From Chryseobacterium sp. MYb7 (GTDB lineage: Bacteria > Bacteroidota > Bacteroidia > Flavobacteriales > Weeksellaceae): a DNA stretch of 64,000 bases. The DNA is taken from positions 61,774 through 125,773 of the forward strand of contig NZ_PCOU01000014.1 of the NCBI RefSeq assembly GCF_002979455.1, read 5' to 3'. Every line of letters begins with the position of its first letter. Positions within the stretch are counted from its first letter, which is position 1. Below the pieces are notes generated by a model. The model saw only the letters and a list, made by a program, of their open reading frames with translations. It made no database searches and was not told where the DNA came from. Positions 8,491-16,055 of the stretch are shown in pieces. Position numbers and translations under genes: made by a program.

Positions 8491-8510
8491 CAACATAAGT
8501 TTTTAAAGAT

Positions 8511-8537
8511 AAAGCCTGTAAATTTTACAGGCTTTTT
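8511..8537 (+). terminator. Intrinsic terminator after the DUF3108 gene
   Basis: AAGCCTGTAAA / TTTACAGGCTT stem followed by a T-run. Confidence 0.85.
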
Positions 8538-8687
8538 TTATGTTTAAATGTAATAGAATGTTAACATTGATTGTCTTTATAATAGAGGCAGGCAAAGAGC
8601 TGCAGCATGTCAATACTTCAATTCAACAGCGTTTGATCCAAGTATGGGCATAAGAAACAGACACGTGTAAATTTTTCAATAAGATCA

Positions 8688-8729
8688 GTTTTTAATTACG
8701 TTTTGTTTCTTAGGTCAGTAATTAAAAAC
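8688..8729. repeat. Perfect 12-bp inverted repeat in intergenic DNA
   Basis: GTTTTTAATTAC (8688-8699) and GTAATTAAAAAC (8718-8729) with an 18-nt loop. It lies between the DUF3108 and pheS genes, adjacent to the pheS terminator. No T-run follows and its role is unknown. Confidence 0.4.
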
Positions 8730-8732
8730 AAA

Positions 8733-8762
8733 AAACCTCCGGAGCTCCGGAGGTTTGATTTT
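8733..8762 (-). terminator. Terminator after pheS
   Basis: Perfect 24-nt palindrome AAACCTCCGGAG / CTCCGGAGGTTT lying 7 nt after the pheS stop, with a T-run on the minus strand (A-tract on plus). Confidence 0.75.
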
Positions 8763-9773
8763 TTATAGTGTTTTGAACTGTTCCAGTGTTCTGATATCGT
8801 TTTCGAAGAACATTCTGATGTCACTCATCTGGTAAAGAAGCATCGTGATTCTTTCAATTCCCATTCCGAATGCATATCCTGAATATTTTTCAGAATCAAT
8901 ATTCACATTTTTCAGTACGGCAGGGTCTACCATTCCGCAACCCATGATTTCCAGCCATCCTGTTCCTTTCGTAATTCTATAATCTGTTTCAGAGTTTAAT
9001 CCCCAATACACATCAATTTCAGCACTTGGCTCTGTGAACGGGAAGAAAGAAGGTCTCATTCTGATTTTAGATTTTCCGAAAAGTTCAGTGGTAAAAAACT
9101 GAATTGTCTGCTTCAAATCTGCAAAGCTTACATTCTCATCAATATATAATCCTTCAATCTGATGGAAGATACAGTGAGAACGTGAAGAAATTGCTTCATT
9201 TCTGAAAACTCTTCCCGGAGATAAAATTCTGATTGGCGGCTGGTTTTCCTCCATATAACGGGTCTGTACAGAAGAGGTATGCGTTCTTAAAAGAATATCA
9301 GGATTCTGCTCAATAAAGAAGGTGTCCTGCATATCTCTTGCCGGGTGATATTCCGGAAGATTAAGCGCCGTAAAGTTATGCCAGTCATCTTCAATCTCAG
9401 GACCGTCTGCTACTGCAAAGCCAATAGATTTGAAAATTTCAATAATTCTGTTTTTTACCAGATTGATAGGATGTCTGGAACCCAATTCCAATGGAAAAGC
9501 GGGTCTTGTAAGATCTTCTTTTTCAACCACAACAGAAGATTCTGAAGCATTTTTCAAATCCTCCAGTTTTACAGCAACTGCCTGTTTTAATGTGTTGATC
9601 TTTTGTCCGAATTCTTTCTTTTGGTCATTAGGAACTTCTTTAAATTTTTCAAAAAAATCATTCAGAACCCCTTTTTTACCGTTGTACTTGATTCGGAAGC
9701 TTTCGATATCTTCCTTAGAGGTAGCATTGAAGCCATTTACTTCGACCAGTAGTTCTTCTATCTTTTCTATCAT
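8763..9773 (-). CDS. pheS: Phenylalanine--tRNA ligase alpha subunit
   Basis: A 336-residue class II aminoacyl-tRNA synthetase subunit that, with PheT, charges tRNA-Phe. The N-terminal coiled-coil (about residues 1-85) binds tRNA. The catalytic core shows motif 1 (GSRHPINLVKNRIIEIF), TALNLPEYHPARDMQDTFF, motif 2 (RVFRNEAISSRSHCIFHQIEG) and motif 3 (GYAFGMGIERITML near the C-terminus). The length fits the family. pheT is not adjacent, which is usual in this phylum. A minus-strand -7 box lies at 9799-9806. Confidence 0.96.
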   Translation of the reverse strand: MIEKIEELLVEVNGFNATSKEDIESFRIKYNGKKGVLNDFFEKFKEVPNDQKKEFGQKINTLKQAVAVKLEDLKNASESSVVVEKEDLTRPAFPLELGSRHPINLVKNRIIEIFKSIGFAVADGPEIEDDWHNFTALNLPEYHPARDMQDTFFIEQNPDILLRTHTSSVQTRYMEENQPPIRILSPGRVFRNEAISSRSHCIFHQIEGLYIDENVSFADLKQTIQFFTTELFGKSKIRMRPSFFPFTEPSAEIDVYWGLNSETDYRITKGTGWLEIMGCGMVDPAVLKNVNIDSEKYSGYAFGMGIERITMLLYQMSDIRMFFENDIRTLEQFKTL

Positions 9774-9798
9774 TATTTTACCCTTTCAAAATGTTTTG

Positions 9799-9806
9799 CA
9801 AAAATA
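9799..9806 (-). promoter_or_regulatory. -7 element TATTTTTG for pheS
   Basis: Minus-strand TAnnTTTG match, 25 nt upstream of the pheS start. Confidence 0.55.
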
Positions 9807-9834
9807 CGATTTTAAGTTGAATAATAAGTCTGTC

Positions 9835-9867
9835 AAAAAAAAATCTGCCTCTTTTTCGGGAGGCAGA
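9835..9867 (-). terminator. Terminator after the YceI lipoprotein gene
   Basis: TCTGCCTC / GAGGCAGA stem with a nine-T tail on the minus strand. Confidence 0.8.
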
Positions 9868-9899
9868 CTTCAATCACTTATTTCACTTAAATAAAAAAA

Positions 9900-10559
9900 T
9901 TATTTCTTTTCTAAAGCTTTAACGCTGATCTGAAGAGTCACCTCGTCTTTAATCACACCGTTTTCAGCAGGAGCCTGGAACTTTACTCCAAACTCTTCTC
10001 TTTTAATATCTTTCGGCTCAGTAGCTACACTCACCTCTCCTTCTTTCACAGAAACATTAGCTTTAAACTGAACGGGTTTTGTAATTCCTTTAATGGTTAA
10101 ATTACCATCCAAAAGAGTATTGTAATCACCTTCCGTAGCCGGAGTAACTTTCGTAATTTCATAAGAAGCTGTTGGGAATTTTTCAACTTCAAAGAAATCA
10201 CCGCTCTTCAGGTGGCCATTTAATTTTCCTAAATCTTCCGGGCTGTCTTTCAAGTCTACAGAAGTTAAAGAGTTCATATCAGCAACGAATTTTCCGCTTT
10301 CCAGTTTTCCGTCTTTCACCGTCACATCTCCACTTTCAAACTTGATTGTTCCAAAATGGCTCGTATTTTCAGATTTAAATACTTTATATCCCTTCCATTC
10401 AACCTTACTGTTTAGCGTATCCAAAGTGAACTGGCTACCTTCTTTGGTAGTCGCCACCTCATTACTCTCACTGGTAAGCGGTTTGTCTTTTTTACAAGAA
10501 ACCATTACAGCAGCAATGAATAAAGCAGGAATAGCTAATGAAAACAGTTTTTTTCTCAT
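9900..10559 (-). CDS. YceI-family lipoprotein
   Basis: A 219-residue protein with a lipoprotein signal (hydrophobic core then MVSCKKD, Cys22) and a YceI lipocalin-like barrel: FTLDTLNSKVEWKGYKVFKSENTSHFG opens the domain and LTIKGITKPVQFKANV is the diagnostic strand pair. YceI proteins bind long-chain or polyisoprenoid lipids in the periplasm. Here it is anchored to a membrane by lipid. It is monocistronic, and no clear TAnnTTTG box is seen upstream. Confidence 0.88.
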   Translation of the reverse strand: MRKKLFSLAIPALFIAAVMVSCKKDKPLTSESNEVATTKEGSQFTLDTLNSKVEWKGYKVFKSENTSHFGTIKFESGDVTVKDGKLESGKFVADMNSLTSVDLKDSPEDLGKLNGHLKSGDFFEVEKFPTASYEITKVTPATEGDYNTLLDGNLTIKGITKPVQFKANVSVKEGEVSVATEPKDIKREEFGVKFQAPAENGVIKDEVTLQISVKALEKK

Positions 10560-10622
10560 TTTTGATTTATTTTTATTAGTTCCGCTAATATAATAAAAAA
10601 AATTATGTTTTCATAAAAACCT

Positions 10623-10630
10623 TACATTTG
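10623..10630 (+). promoter_or_regulatory. -7 element TACATTTG of the ABC ATPase gene, leaderless arrangement
   Basis: A TAnnTTTG match ending only 4 nt before the ATG at 10635. With the usual start site a few bases past the box, the message would begin at or within a base or two of the start codon. Confidence 0.6.
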
Positions 10631-10634
10631 TAAT

Positions 10635-11570
10635 ATGCTATTAGAAATAAACAATTTATTTTTCTCTCACAACAAAGAAAATCCCCTGTTTCAGAACCTT
10701 AACCTAAGGTTTGAAGAAAACAGAATCATAGCTCTTGCCGGTGAAAGCGGATGCGGAAAATCCACTCTTCTGGGCCTGATTTATGGTCTTTTGGATTGGG
10801 AAAACGGGGAAATTATTTTTAACGGAACAAAGCTTTTGGGACCGAAAGGAAATCTTGTTCCCGGAGAACCAGAAATGAAATTTGTAGCACAGAATTTCGA
10901 TCTTATGCCTTACGCTACGGTTGCCGAAAACGTAGGGAAATTTATTTCAAATATCAATTTAAAGCAAAAAAAAGAAACTGTAACGGAGCTTCTTGAGGTA
11001 GTAGGGCTTCAGGAATTTGCGAATGTACTTCCTAAATATTTAAGTGGCGGACAGCAGCAAAGAGTTGCTATTGCGAGAGCATTATCTGTACTTCCAAAAC
11101 TTTTGATTTTAGATGAGCCATTCAGTAATCTGGATTTTCCGAGAAAAATCGAGCTTAGAGAAAGACTTTTCAGATACGTAAAACAACATGGAATCTCTTT
11201 AATTATTTCCACTCATGAACTTCAGGATATCATGCCATGGCTGGATCAGATTGTCATTTTACAGAATGGAAGGCTGATTCAAAATGACAGTCCGGAAGAA
11301 ACGTACAGAAAACCTTACAACTCTTACGTAGCCAAATTATTCGGGGAAGTGAATATTTTCAGTGAAACTGAAGCGGATGATTTCAAGCTTCCGAAATTTT
11401 CTTTTTATCCGAAAGAAATTAAAATCACAGAAACCGGTCTTGAAGCCGAAGTTCTTGAAAGTAGATTTGCAGGAAATTACTATTGGAATAAACTAAAAGC
11501 AAACGGGAAAGAGCTGGTTGTATATACTGATGAAAAAATATCAGGAACTACATTTATTTCCTTTGTTTAG
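10635..11570 (+). CDS. ABC transporter ATP-binding protein (orphan)
   Basis: A 311-residue ABC ATPase. Walker A GESGCGKST (36-44), Q-loop VAQNFDLMPYAT, signature LSGGQQQRVAIARAL (from about 136), Walker B LLILDEPFSNLD and the H-loop STHEL are all present. A C-terminal extension of roughly 80 residues after NSYVAKLFGEVNIF resembles the regulatory/TOBE region of PotA/FbpC-type importers. No permease or binding-protein gene is adjacent, so the substrate cannot be inferred. The start is fixed by the promoter box that ends 4 nt upstream. Confidence 0.85.
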   Translation: MLLEINNLFFSHNKENPLFQNLNLRFEENRIIALAGESGCGKSTLLGLIYGLLDWENGEIIFNGTKLLGPKGNLVPGEPEMKFVAQNFDLMPYATVAENVGKFISNINLKQKKETVTELLEVVGLQEFANVLPKYLSGGQQQRVAIARALSVLPKLLILDEPFSNLDFPRKIELRERLFRYVKQHGISLIISTHELQDIMPWLDQIVILQNGRLIQNDSPEETYRKPYNSYVAKLFGEVNIFSETEADDFKLPKFSFYPKEIKITETGLEAEVLESRFAGNYYWNKLKANGKELVVYTDEKISGTTFISFV

Positions 11571-11710
11571 AGGCTCAATTGCACAAGAGTAAAATTGCAA
11601 AGCAAATTCACAGTTTTACTTTTTAGTTATTTCACGCATAACTTATACATCCACTTACACTTATCAATAAAAAAAATACAAACATAAGAATCAGTTGTCA
11701 AACTTTTTCT

Positions 11711-11718
11711 TACATTTG
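11711..11718 (+). promoter_or_regulatory. -7 element TACATTTG upstream of the small-RNA candidate
   Basis: Exact TAnnTTTG match not followed by any ORF for more than 140 nt on the plus strand. The nearest upstream TTG is at 11695-11697, closer than the usual 20 bp. Confidence 0.5.
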
Positions 11719-11721
11719 TAT

Positions 11722-11870
11722 CTCCAAAGCTTAAGGAAATTTTTGGTTATTTCTCTTTCTGCCTTCCAGACGGACATTAGCAATCTTGCAATTAAGTCTT
11801 ATGAAAGATTACACTGTCCAATTTTTTCCTTTTCTTATTTTTAAGCCTTAAGAAAAACAATGTTTTCTTA
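11722..11870 (+). ncRNA. Candidate 6S-like (flavobacterial) small RNA
   Basis: A strong -7 box opens a 150-nt region with no ORF but nested complementarity. The outer arm AAGGAAA (11733-11739) pairs with TTTCCTT (11825-11831). Within it GGACA (11772-11776) pairs with TGTCC (11815-11819), and AATCTT (11782-11787) with AAGATT (11805-11810). A long asymmetric 5' bulge (about 11747-11771) separates outer and inner helices. A rod with a central bubble is the architecture of 6S RNA, for which a lineage-specific flavobacterial form is known. A distal hairpin (AAGC..TAAGAAAA / TTTTCTTA..GCTT, 11843-11874) could end it. The pairing was found by eye; a different small RNA is possible. Confidence 0.42.
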
Positions 11871-12212
11871 CGCTTTCTTTACAAATTCTGACTTAAGAGC
11901 CATTGCCCCAAAACCATCAATTTTGCAGTCGATATTATGATCACTTCCTGGTCTTAAACGGATATTCTTCACTTTTGTTCCAGCTTTTACCGGTTTTGGA
12001 GCTCCTTTTACAGGAAGATCTTTTACTACCACTACAGAATCTCCATCCTGAAGTTCATTTCCGTTTGAATCCAATATTTTCCCTTCATTTGCGGCTTCAG
12101 AAGCTGCTTCTGCCGGATCCCATTCGTAGAAACACTGGGAACATACCATCATATTATCGCTTGGGTAGGTAAACTCAGAGCTGCATTTTGGACAAAGTAC
12201 TGTATCACTCAT
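11868..12212 (-). CDS. YjdM/PhnA-type zinc-ribbon protein
   Basis: A 114-residue protein with an N-terminal zinc ribbon ([21 protein letters not shown], ligands Cys7, Cys10, Cys24, Cys27) and a C-terminal SH3-like barrel ([16 protein letters not shown] onward), the PhnA/YjdM layout. Despite the historical name, these proteins are not shown to act on phosphonates and their role is unclear. It is monocistronic, with a well-spaced promoter (minus-strand TTG, 21 bp, TACCTTTG, 12227-12258). Confidence 0.85.
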   Translation of the reverse strand: MSDTVLCPKCSSEFTYPSDNMMVCSQCFYEWDPAEAASEAANEGKILDSNGNELQDGDSVVVVKDLPVKGAPKPVKAGTKVKNIRLRPGSDHNIDCKIDGFGAMALKSEFVKKA

Positions 12213-12226
12213 ATTTTTATTTTTTG

Positions 12227-12258
12227 CAAAGGTAGAGCTTTTTGGAGGTTGAAGTCAA
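12227..12258 (-). promoter_or_regulatory. Promoter of the yjdM-like gene
   Basis: Minus-strand TTG (12258-12256), 21-bp spacer, TACCTTTG (12234-12227): both canonical elements at normal spacing. Confidence 0.6.
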
Positions 12259-12636
12259 GAGATAAAGTTCAGTATAGTAGATAATAAGCATACGTTAATT
12301 TTACACAATATTGTGAATTAATACAAATTAAATAAACTTGCTGCAAAGAAAATAAAGTATAGTAATGAACAGTGTATCTTTTGTTAGTAAATATTTTTCA
12401 TTAAGCAAAAACACAGGTTTATTCGTTTTAAAGTGAAAGACTATTACAACAAATAAAAAATATAAATATTCGGAAAATCTTTACAAATTCAGCATTAAAA
12501 TTTATTTCTACCATTTAAAAAATCAGTAAACAGATTGACCCTGCTTCAATAATATAAGCTCACATTACTCGCTTACTCTAAACTCCTCCAATTCCCAAAC
12601 TCTCCAACTCAATCTTCAACTCTCAATTAAAAGTCG
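12259..12636. other. Long AT-rich intergenic region without a gene
   Basis: About 380 nt with no credible ORF on either strand. It holds a perfect 12-bp palindrome CACAATATTGTG (12304-12315), which could be an operator but has no partner copy, and otherwise only AT-rich sequence. Confidence 0.5.
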
Positions 12637-12644
12637 TATTTTTG
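12637..12644 (+). promoter_or_regulatory. -7 element TATTTTTG for the RsmB-type gene
   Basis: TAnnTTTG match ending 25 nt before the ATG at 12670. Confidence 0.55.
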
Positions 12645-12669
12645 CAGATTCAAACAGCGAAGCAAACTT

Positions 12670-13875
12670 ATGGAACTTATTCACAGAAACTTGGCGATCG
12701 GAATTCACGATGCCCTACAGGAGACATTTTTTGAGAAAAACAAATATGCAGATAAAGTTATTGAAAGACTTTTGAAAGCAAACAGAAAATGGGGAAGCCA
12801 GGACAGAGCCGTTGTTTCTGAAATTTTTTACAATATTATCCGTTGGAAAAAACGCCTTGAATACTATATGGGTGAAGGTGTAAAACCCAACAATATCTAT
12901 AAACTGATCATTGCGTATTTACTTTGGAGTAAAACCAATTATAAAAAATTCGAAGAATTTGACGGAATCAAAATTGCCGATATTCTTACCAAACTTAAAA
13001 AGAATACAGTTCCTACAAAGGCAATAGAACACTCTATTCCCGACTGGCTGGCTGAAACTCTTGAAAAGGAGATAGGTGCCAACTGGGAAAGAGAAATGGC
13101 AGCTTTGAATGAGCAGGCTCCTACGGTTTTAAGAGCAAACTCTTTAAGAACAACCCCCAAAGAGCTGATCTCTGACCTTGCTGATGAAGGAGTTGTTTCC
13201 TACCCTATTAAAAACTATCCTGATGCTGTTCAGCTGGAAGAAAAGAAAAATGTTTTCCTTACTACCGCTTTCAAAGAAGGATTATTTGAAGTTCAGGATG
13301 CTTCTTCCCAGAAGATCGGATATTTCCTTGATGTACAAGAAGGCCAGAGAGTAGTGGATGCATGTGCTGGTGCCGGAGGAAAAACCCTTCACTTGGCAGC
13401 CATCATGAAAAACAAAGGTCAGATCATCGCATTAGACATCTTTGAGTGGAAACTAGCCGAATTGAAGCGTCGTGCCAAAAGAGCAGGTGCCCACAATATT
13501 GAAACGCGTATGATTTCTGACAATAAAGTGATCAAACGTCTTCACGAAAAAGTAGACAGGCTTCTGATAGATGCACCATGTTCAGGTCTTGGAGTTTTAA
13601 AAAGAAACCCGGACAGTAAATGGAAAATTGACCAGGACTTTATTGACAGAATTAAAAAAGAACAGCAGCAAATCCTTCAGGACTATTCTAAAATGCTTAA
13701 AAAAGGAGGAAAAATGGTATATGCTACCTGTTCTATTCTTCCCTCAGAGAACAATCTGCAGGTAGATGAGTTCATCAAAAACAATCCTGGATTCAAGATG
13801 ATTAAAGATGAAAAAGTAATGCCTAGCCAAGGCTATGACGGATTCTATATGGCTTTGATTGAGAGAGTTTCTTAA
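12670..13875 (+). CDS. RsmB/NOL1/NOP2/sun-family rRNA (cytosine-5) methyltransferase
   Basis: A 401-residue SAM-dependent RNA m5C methyltransferase, probably acting on 16S rRNA. The N-terminal half resembles the NusB-like RNA-binding fold of RsmB. The catalytic half has the SAM motif VVDACAGAGGKTLHLA (about 227-242), motif IV DAPCSGLG with Cys304, and motif VI TCSILPSEN with the second cysteine near 353; both cysteines needed for the m5C reaction are present. It is monocistronic with a promoter box and terminator. Exact target base cannot be told from sequence. Confidence 0.88.
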   Translation: MELIHRNLAIGIHDALQETFFEKNKYADKVIERLLKANRKWGSQDRAVVSEIFYNIIRWKKRLEYYMGEGVKPNNIYKLIIAYLLWSKTNYKKFEEFDGIKIADILTKLKKNTVPTKAIEHSIPDWLAETLEKEIGANWEREMAALNEQAPTVLRANSLRTTPKELISDLADEGVVSYPIKNYPDAVQLEEKKNVFLTTAFKEGLFEVQDASSQKIGYFLDVQEGQRVVDACAGAGGKTLHLAAIMKNKGQIIALDIFEWKLAELKRRAKRAGAHNIETRMISDNKVIKRLHEKVDRLLIDAPCSGLGVLKRNPDSKWKIDQDFIDRIKKEQQQILQDYSKMLKKGGKMVYATCSILPSENNLQVDEFIKNNPGFKMIKDEKVMPSQGYDGFYMALIERVS

Positions 13876-13900
13876 TCTAAATCCAATAAAAAACACATTA

Positions 13901-13932
13901 AACTACTCTACTTTCTGGAGTAGTTTTTTTTT
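13901..13932 (+). terminator. Terminator after the RsmB-type gene
   Basis: AACTACTC / GAGTAGTT stem followed by a long T-run. Confidence 0.85.
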
Positions 13933-14040
13933 ATTTAAAAACCTTTCTAAAAAAACTGTAACAAATTTTGTAACATTTCAACTCTATTGTCTACTAACTG
14001 TATAGATTAAAACTGGTTTGATGCTGTGGAAAGTTTAGAA

Positions 14041-14048
14041 TAACTTTG
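14041..14048 (+). promoter_or_regulatory. -7 element TAACTTTG; rules out an upstream TTG start
   Basis: TAnnTTTG match 18 nt before the ATG at 14067. The in-frame TTG at 14046 that would extend the protein lies inside this box, so it cannot be the start codon. Confidence 0.6.
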
Positions 14049-14066
14049 CAGCAAACTCATTTATTT

Positions 14067-15734
14067 ATGCATACAAGAATTGTTTTCAATTTTCTGGCTG
14101 TTTTCTTATACTGTCTGTTTTCTGCACAGACGTACGAAATTCAGTTCGTAAGTTCTTATAACGGAAAACCAGCAACAGATCAACCCTCTACTATCATTTG
14201 GGTCAATGAGAAAGAAAATTTCATTCTCAACAGCACGATCAAAGAGCAGAAAAGCAGCTATCCTTATGAGATTACTAAAGTAGAAAAGCCCTCCAACACT
14301 ATTGTTTCTTATGCTTTTTTAAAACCGGAATCCATTATTTCAGCATCAGATGCAGAGTCTGTGGGAAAACAGGATTTTGAACTCACCAATGAAACTAAAA
14401 AAATCTTAGGATATAATTGTAAAAAGGCCGTTACAAAGGTCAATTCAAACACCATTGAAGTTTGGTATACGAATGATCTTAAATTTAAAGGCGGACCTTC
14501 TGTTTTGGGACAGAATTTAGGACTGGTTCTGGAAGTAGAAAGAAATAAAAATTCTTTAATTACGGCCAGTTCAATCAAAAAAATTAAGAATACAGGCATT
14601 GAAAACGTACTAAAAGGAAACATTCAGACAACAGATCAGCTGGGATACAAAGATTTACTTTGGAAAAGCAGATTTACTACTTTGAATGTTTTCGACAATG
14701 AAACCATCAATTTTTCTGATGCCTCAAAATCTGACGACCAGGTTAAGAGATATGCCAACGGAACCATCATTCTTAAAAAGGTGAAATTCCCAACGATTAC
14801 AGAAGGTGAGAATATTTTTGCAGAATTGAAACAACAGTCCAATGGAGATGCTTATGACAGAACCGGAACCGTATTTTTCATTCCACAGGATAAAGAAAAG
14901 TCTTTTTTTGATGGATTAGAGAAAGGCGCAAAAACACTTCCTGTCTACGAAAACGGGAACGGGAAACAGTATTACGGAGTAACCGCTACCGACAGTTACA
15001 ATCCCGCTATGGAAATGATGAGATTCTTTACTGCTTTTGGTATTCAGAAATTCAATCATATTCAGCTTAAAGGAAAAAGCTGGCAGACGATCAGTCCTTA
15101 CCGACAGGATATTACAGAATTAAAACCTGCTCTATCAGGAAAGGAACTTTGGATAGGGACATTTATTGGCAACTATGATAAAGGAGGTCATAAAGTGAGC
15201 CTTGATATTACCATTCATAAAAGCGATCAAAATATTTATAAAAATAATATCGCTATTCCTTTGTTTAATACTTTAAATATTATGGAAATGGCAGGACAGG
15301 ACTACTCTACTATGTTCAATCAGGACAAAGGACTTCTTGTCAATTTCACTTTAAACAAAGCTGTGAAAAACGCACAGCTAAGATATACCACAACAGGACA
15401 TGGCGGATGGGAAAACGGAGACGAATTCGTTCCGAAGGCCAATTCTATTTCGGTTGACGGAAATCCTGTATTTTCCTTTATACCATGGAGAACAGATTGT
15501 GGCTCTTACCGTTTATACAATCCGGCTTCAGGAAATTTTCAGGACGGACTTTCATCATCAGACCTCAGCAGATCAAACTGGTGTCCGGGAACGGTTACCA
15601 ATCCGAACTTTATTCCTTTGGGAGATTTGAAAGCAGGAAAACATACGATTCAGGTAAAAATTCCGCAAGGTCCTACAGAAGGAACCAGTTTCAGTTCTTG
15701 GAATGTCTCAGGAACATTACTGGGAGTACAATAA
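14067..15734 (+). CDS. GLPGLI domain fused to PNGase F-like peptide-N-glycosidase
   Basis: A 555-residue exported protein. A Sec signal occupies residues 1-21 (ending CLFSAQ). The N-terminal part (about 22-200) looks like a GLPGLI domain, with the NETKKILGYNCKKAV block and GQNLGLVLEVE at the family signature. From about residue 260 it resembles the two jelly-roll domains of peptide-N-glycosidase F, which removes whole N-glycans from asparagine: DAYDRTGTVFFIP matches the PNGase F DEWDRYANVYV region that holds the catalytic Asp, and GHGGWENGDEFV matches GWGHAK...CAEW with the second catalytic acid. WCPGTVTNP matches WCPGMAVPT. The alignment is by eye and a middle acidic residue is not obviously conserved, so activity is inferred. 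Monocistronic, likely acting on host or environmental glycoproteins. Confidence 0.75.
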   Translation: MHTRIVFNFLAVFLYCLFSAQTYEIQFVSSYNGKPATDQPSTIIWVNEKENFILNSTIKEQKSSYPYEITKVEKPSNTIVSYAFLKPESIISASDAESVGKQDFELTNETKKILGYNCKKAVTKVNSNTIEVWYTNDLKFKGGPSVLGQNLGLVLEVERNKNSLITASSIKKIKNTGIENVLKGNIQTTDQLGYKDLLWKSRFTTLNVFDNETINFSDASKSDDQVKRYANGTIILKKVKFPTITEGENIFAELKQQSNGDAYDRTGTVFFIPQDKEKSFFDGLEKGAKTLPVYENGNGKQYYGVTATDSYNPAMEMMRFFTAFGIQKFNHIQLKGKSWQTISPYRQDITELKPALSGKELWIGTFIGNYDKGGHKVSLDITIHKSDQNIYKNNIAIPLFNTLNIMEMAGQDYSTMFNQDKGLLVNFTLNKAVKNAQLRYTTTGHGGWENGDEFVPKANSISVDGNPVFSFIPWRTDCGSYRLYNPASGNFQDGLSSSDLSRSNWCPGTVTNPNFIPLGDLKAGKHTIQVKIPQGPTEGTSFSSWNVSGTLLGVQ

Positions 15735-15742
15735 AAACAAAA

Positions 15743-15769
15743 CCTTCTTGCATGAGAATTGCAAGAAGG
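15743..15769. terminator. Perfect hairpin after the PNGase F-like gene; T-tail only on the minus strand
   Basis: CCTTCTTGCA / TGCAAGAAGG with a 7-nt loop. The plus strand continues with TAAAAAC rather than a T-run; the minus strand has TTTTGTTTTTATT. As drawn it would stop minus-strand transcription better than the plus-strand gene just upstream. Confidence 0.5.
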
Positions 15770-16003
15770 TAAAAACACAAATGATGAAAAAAAATTATTT
15801 CGAGCCACAAAGTAAGGGGTAAAATTTATATAATTAATTACCATAGATTAATAAATATGTCATTTTTATTTCGTATAGAAGTTTTTCTATTTTCAGCTCA
15901 ACGAAAAAAATTAATCAAACACCTGCTAATTTCAACAAATAGTTAAAACTTTTAACTTTAAAATATTAATTGATTAAAATTTTTCGCATTTAAATATTTT
16001 TTA
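15770..16003. other. AT-rich intergenic region upstream of asnB
   Basis: About 230 nt of very AT-rich sequence without a gene; only the asnB promoter at its right edge is recognisable. Confidence 0.5.
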
Positions 16004-16034
16004 TTGTCATTTATAAACATCACCCATACATTTG
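16004..16034 (+). promoter_or_regulatory. Canonical Bacteroidetes promoter of asnB
   Basis: TTG (16004-16006), 20-bp spacer, TACATTTG (16027-16034), ending 21 nt before the ATG. This is one of the two cleanest full promoters in the window. Confidence 0.75.
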
Positions 16035-16055
16035 TTCCATAAATAATAAGAAATC

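Noticed and set aside
12304..12315. Palindrome CACAATATTGTG as a regulator operator
   Set aside because: Only a single copy, AT-rich context and not placed at a recognisable promoter; listed only as content of the spacer.
14046..14066. TTG start for the PNGase F-like gene
   Set aside because: The TTG is part of the -7 box TAACTTTG; the ATG at 14067 begins a proper signal peptide. The same argument removes TTG starts at 17990, 31693 and 56178.
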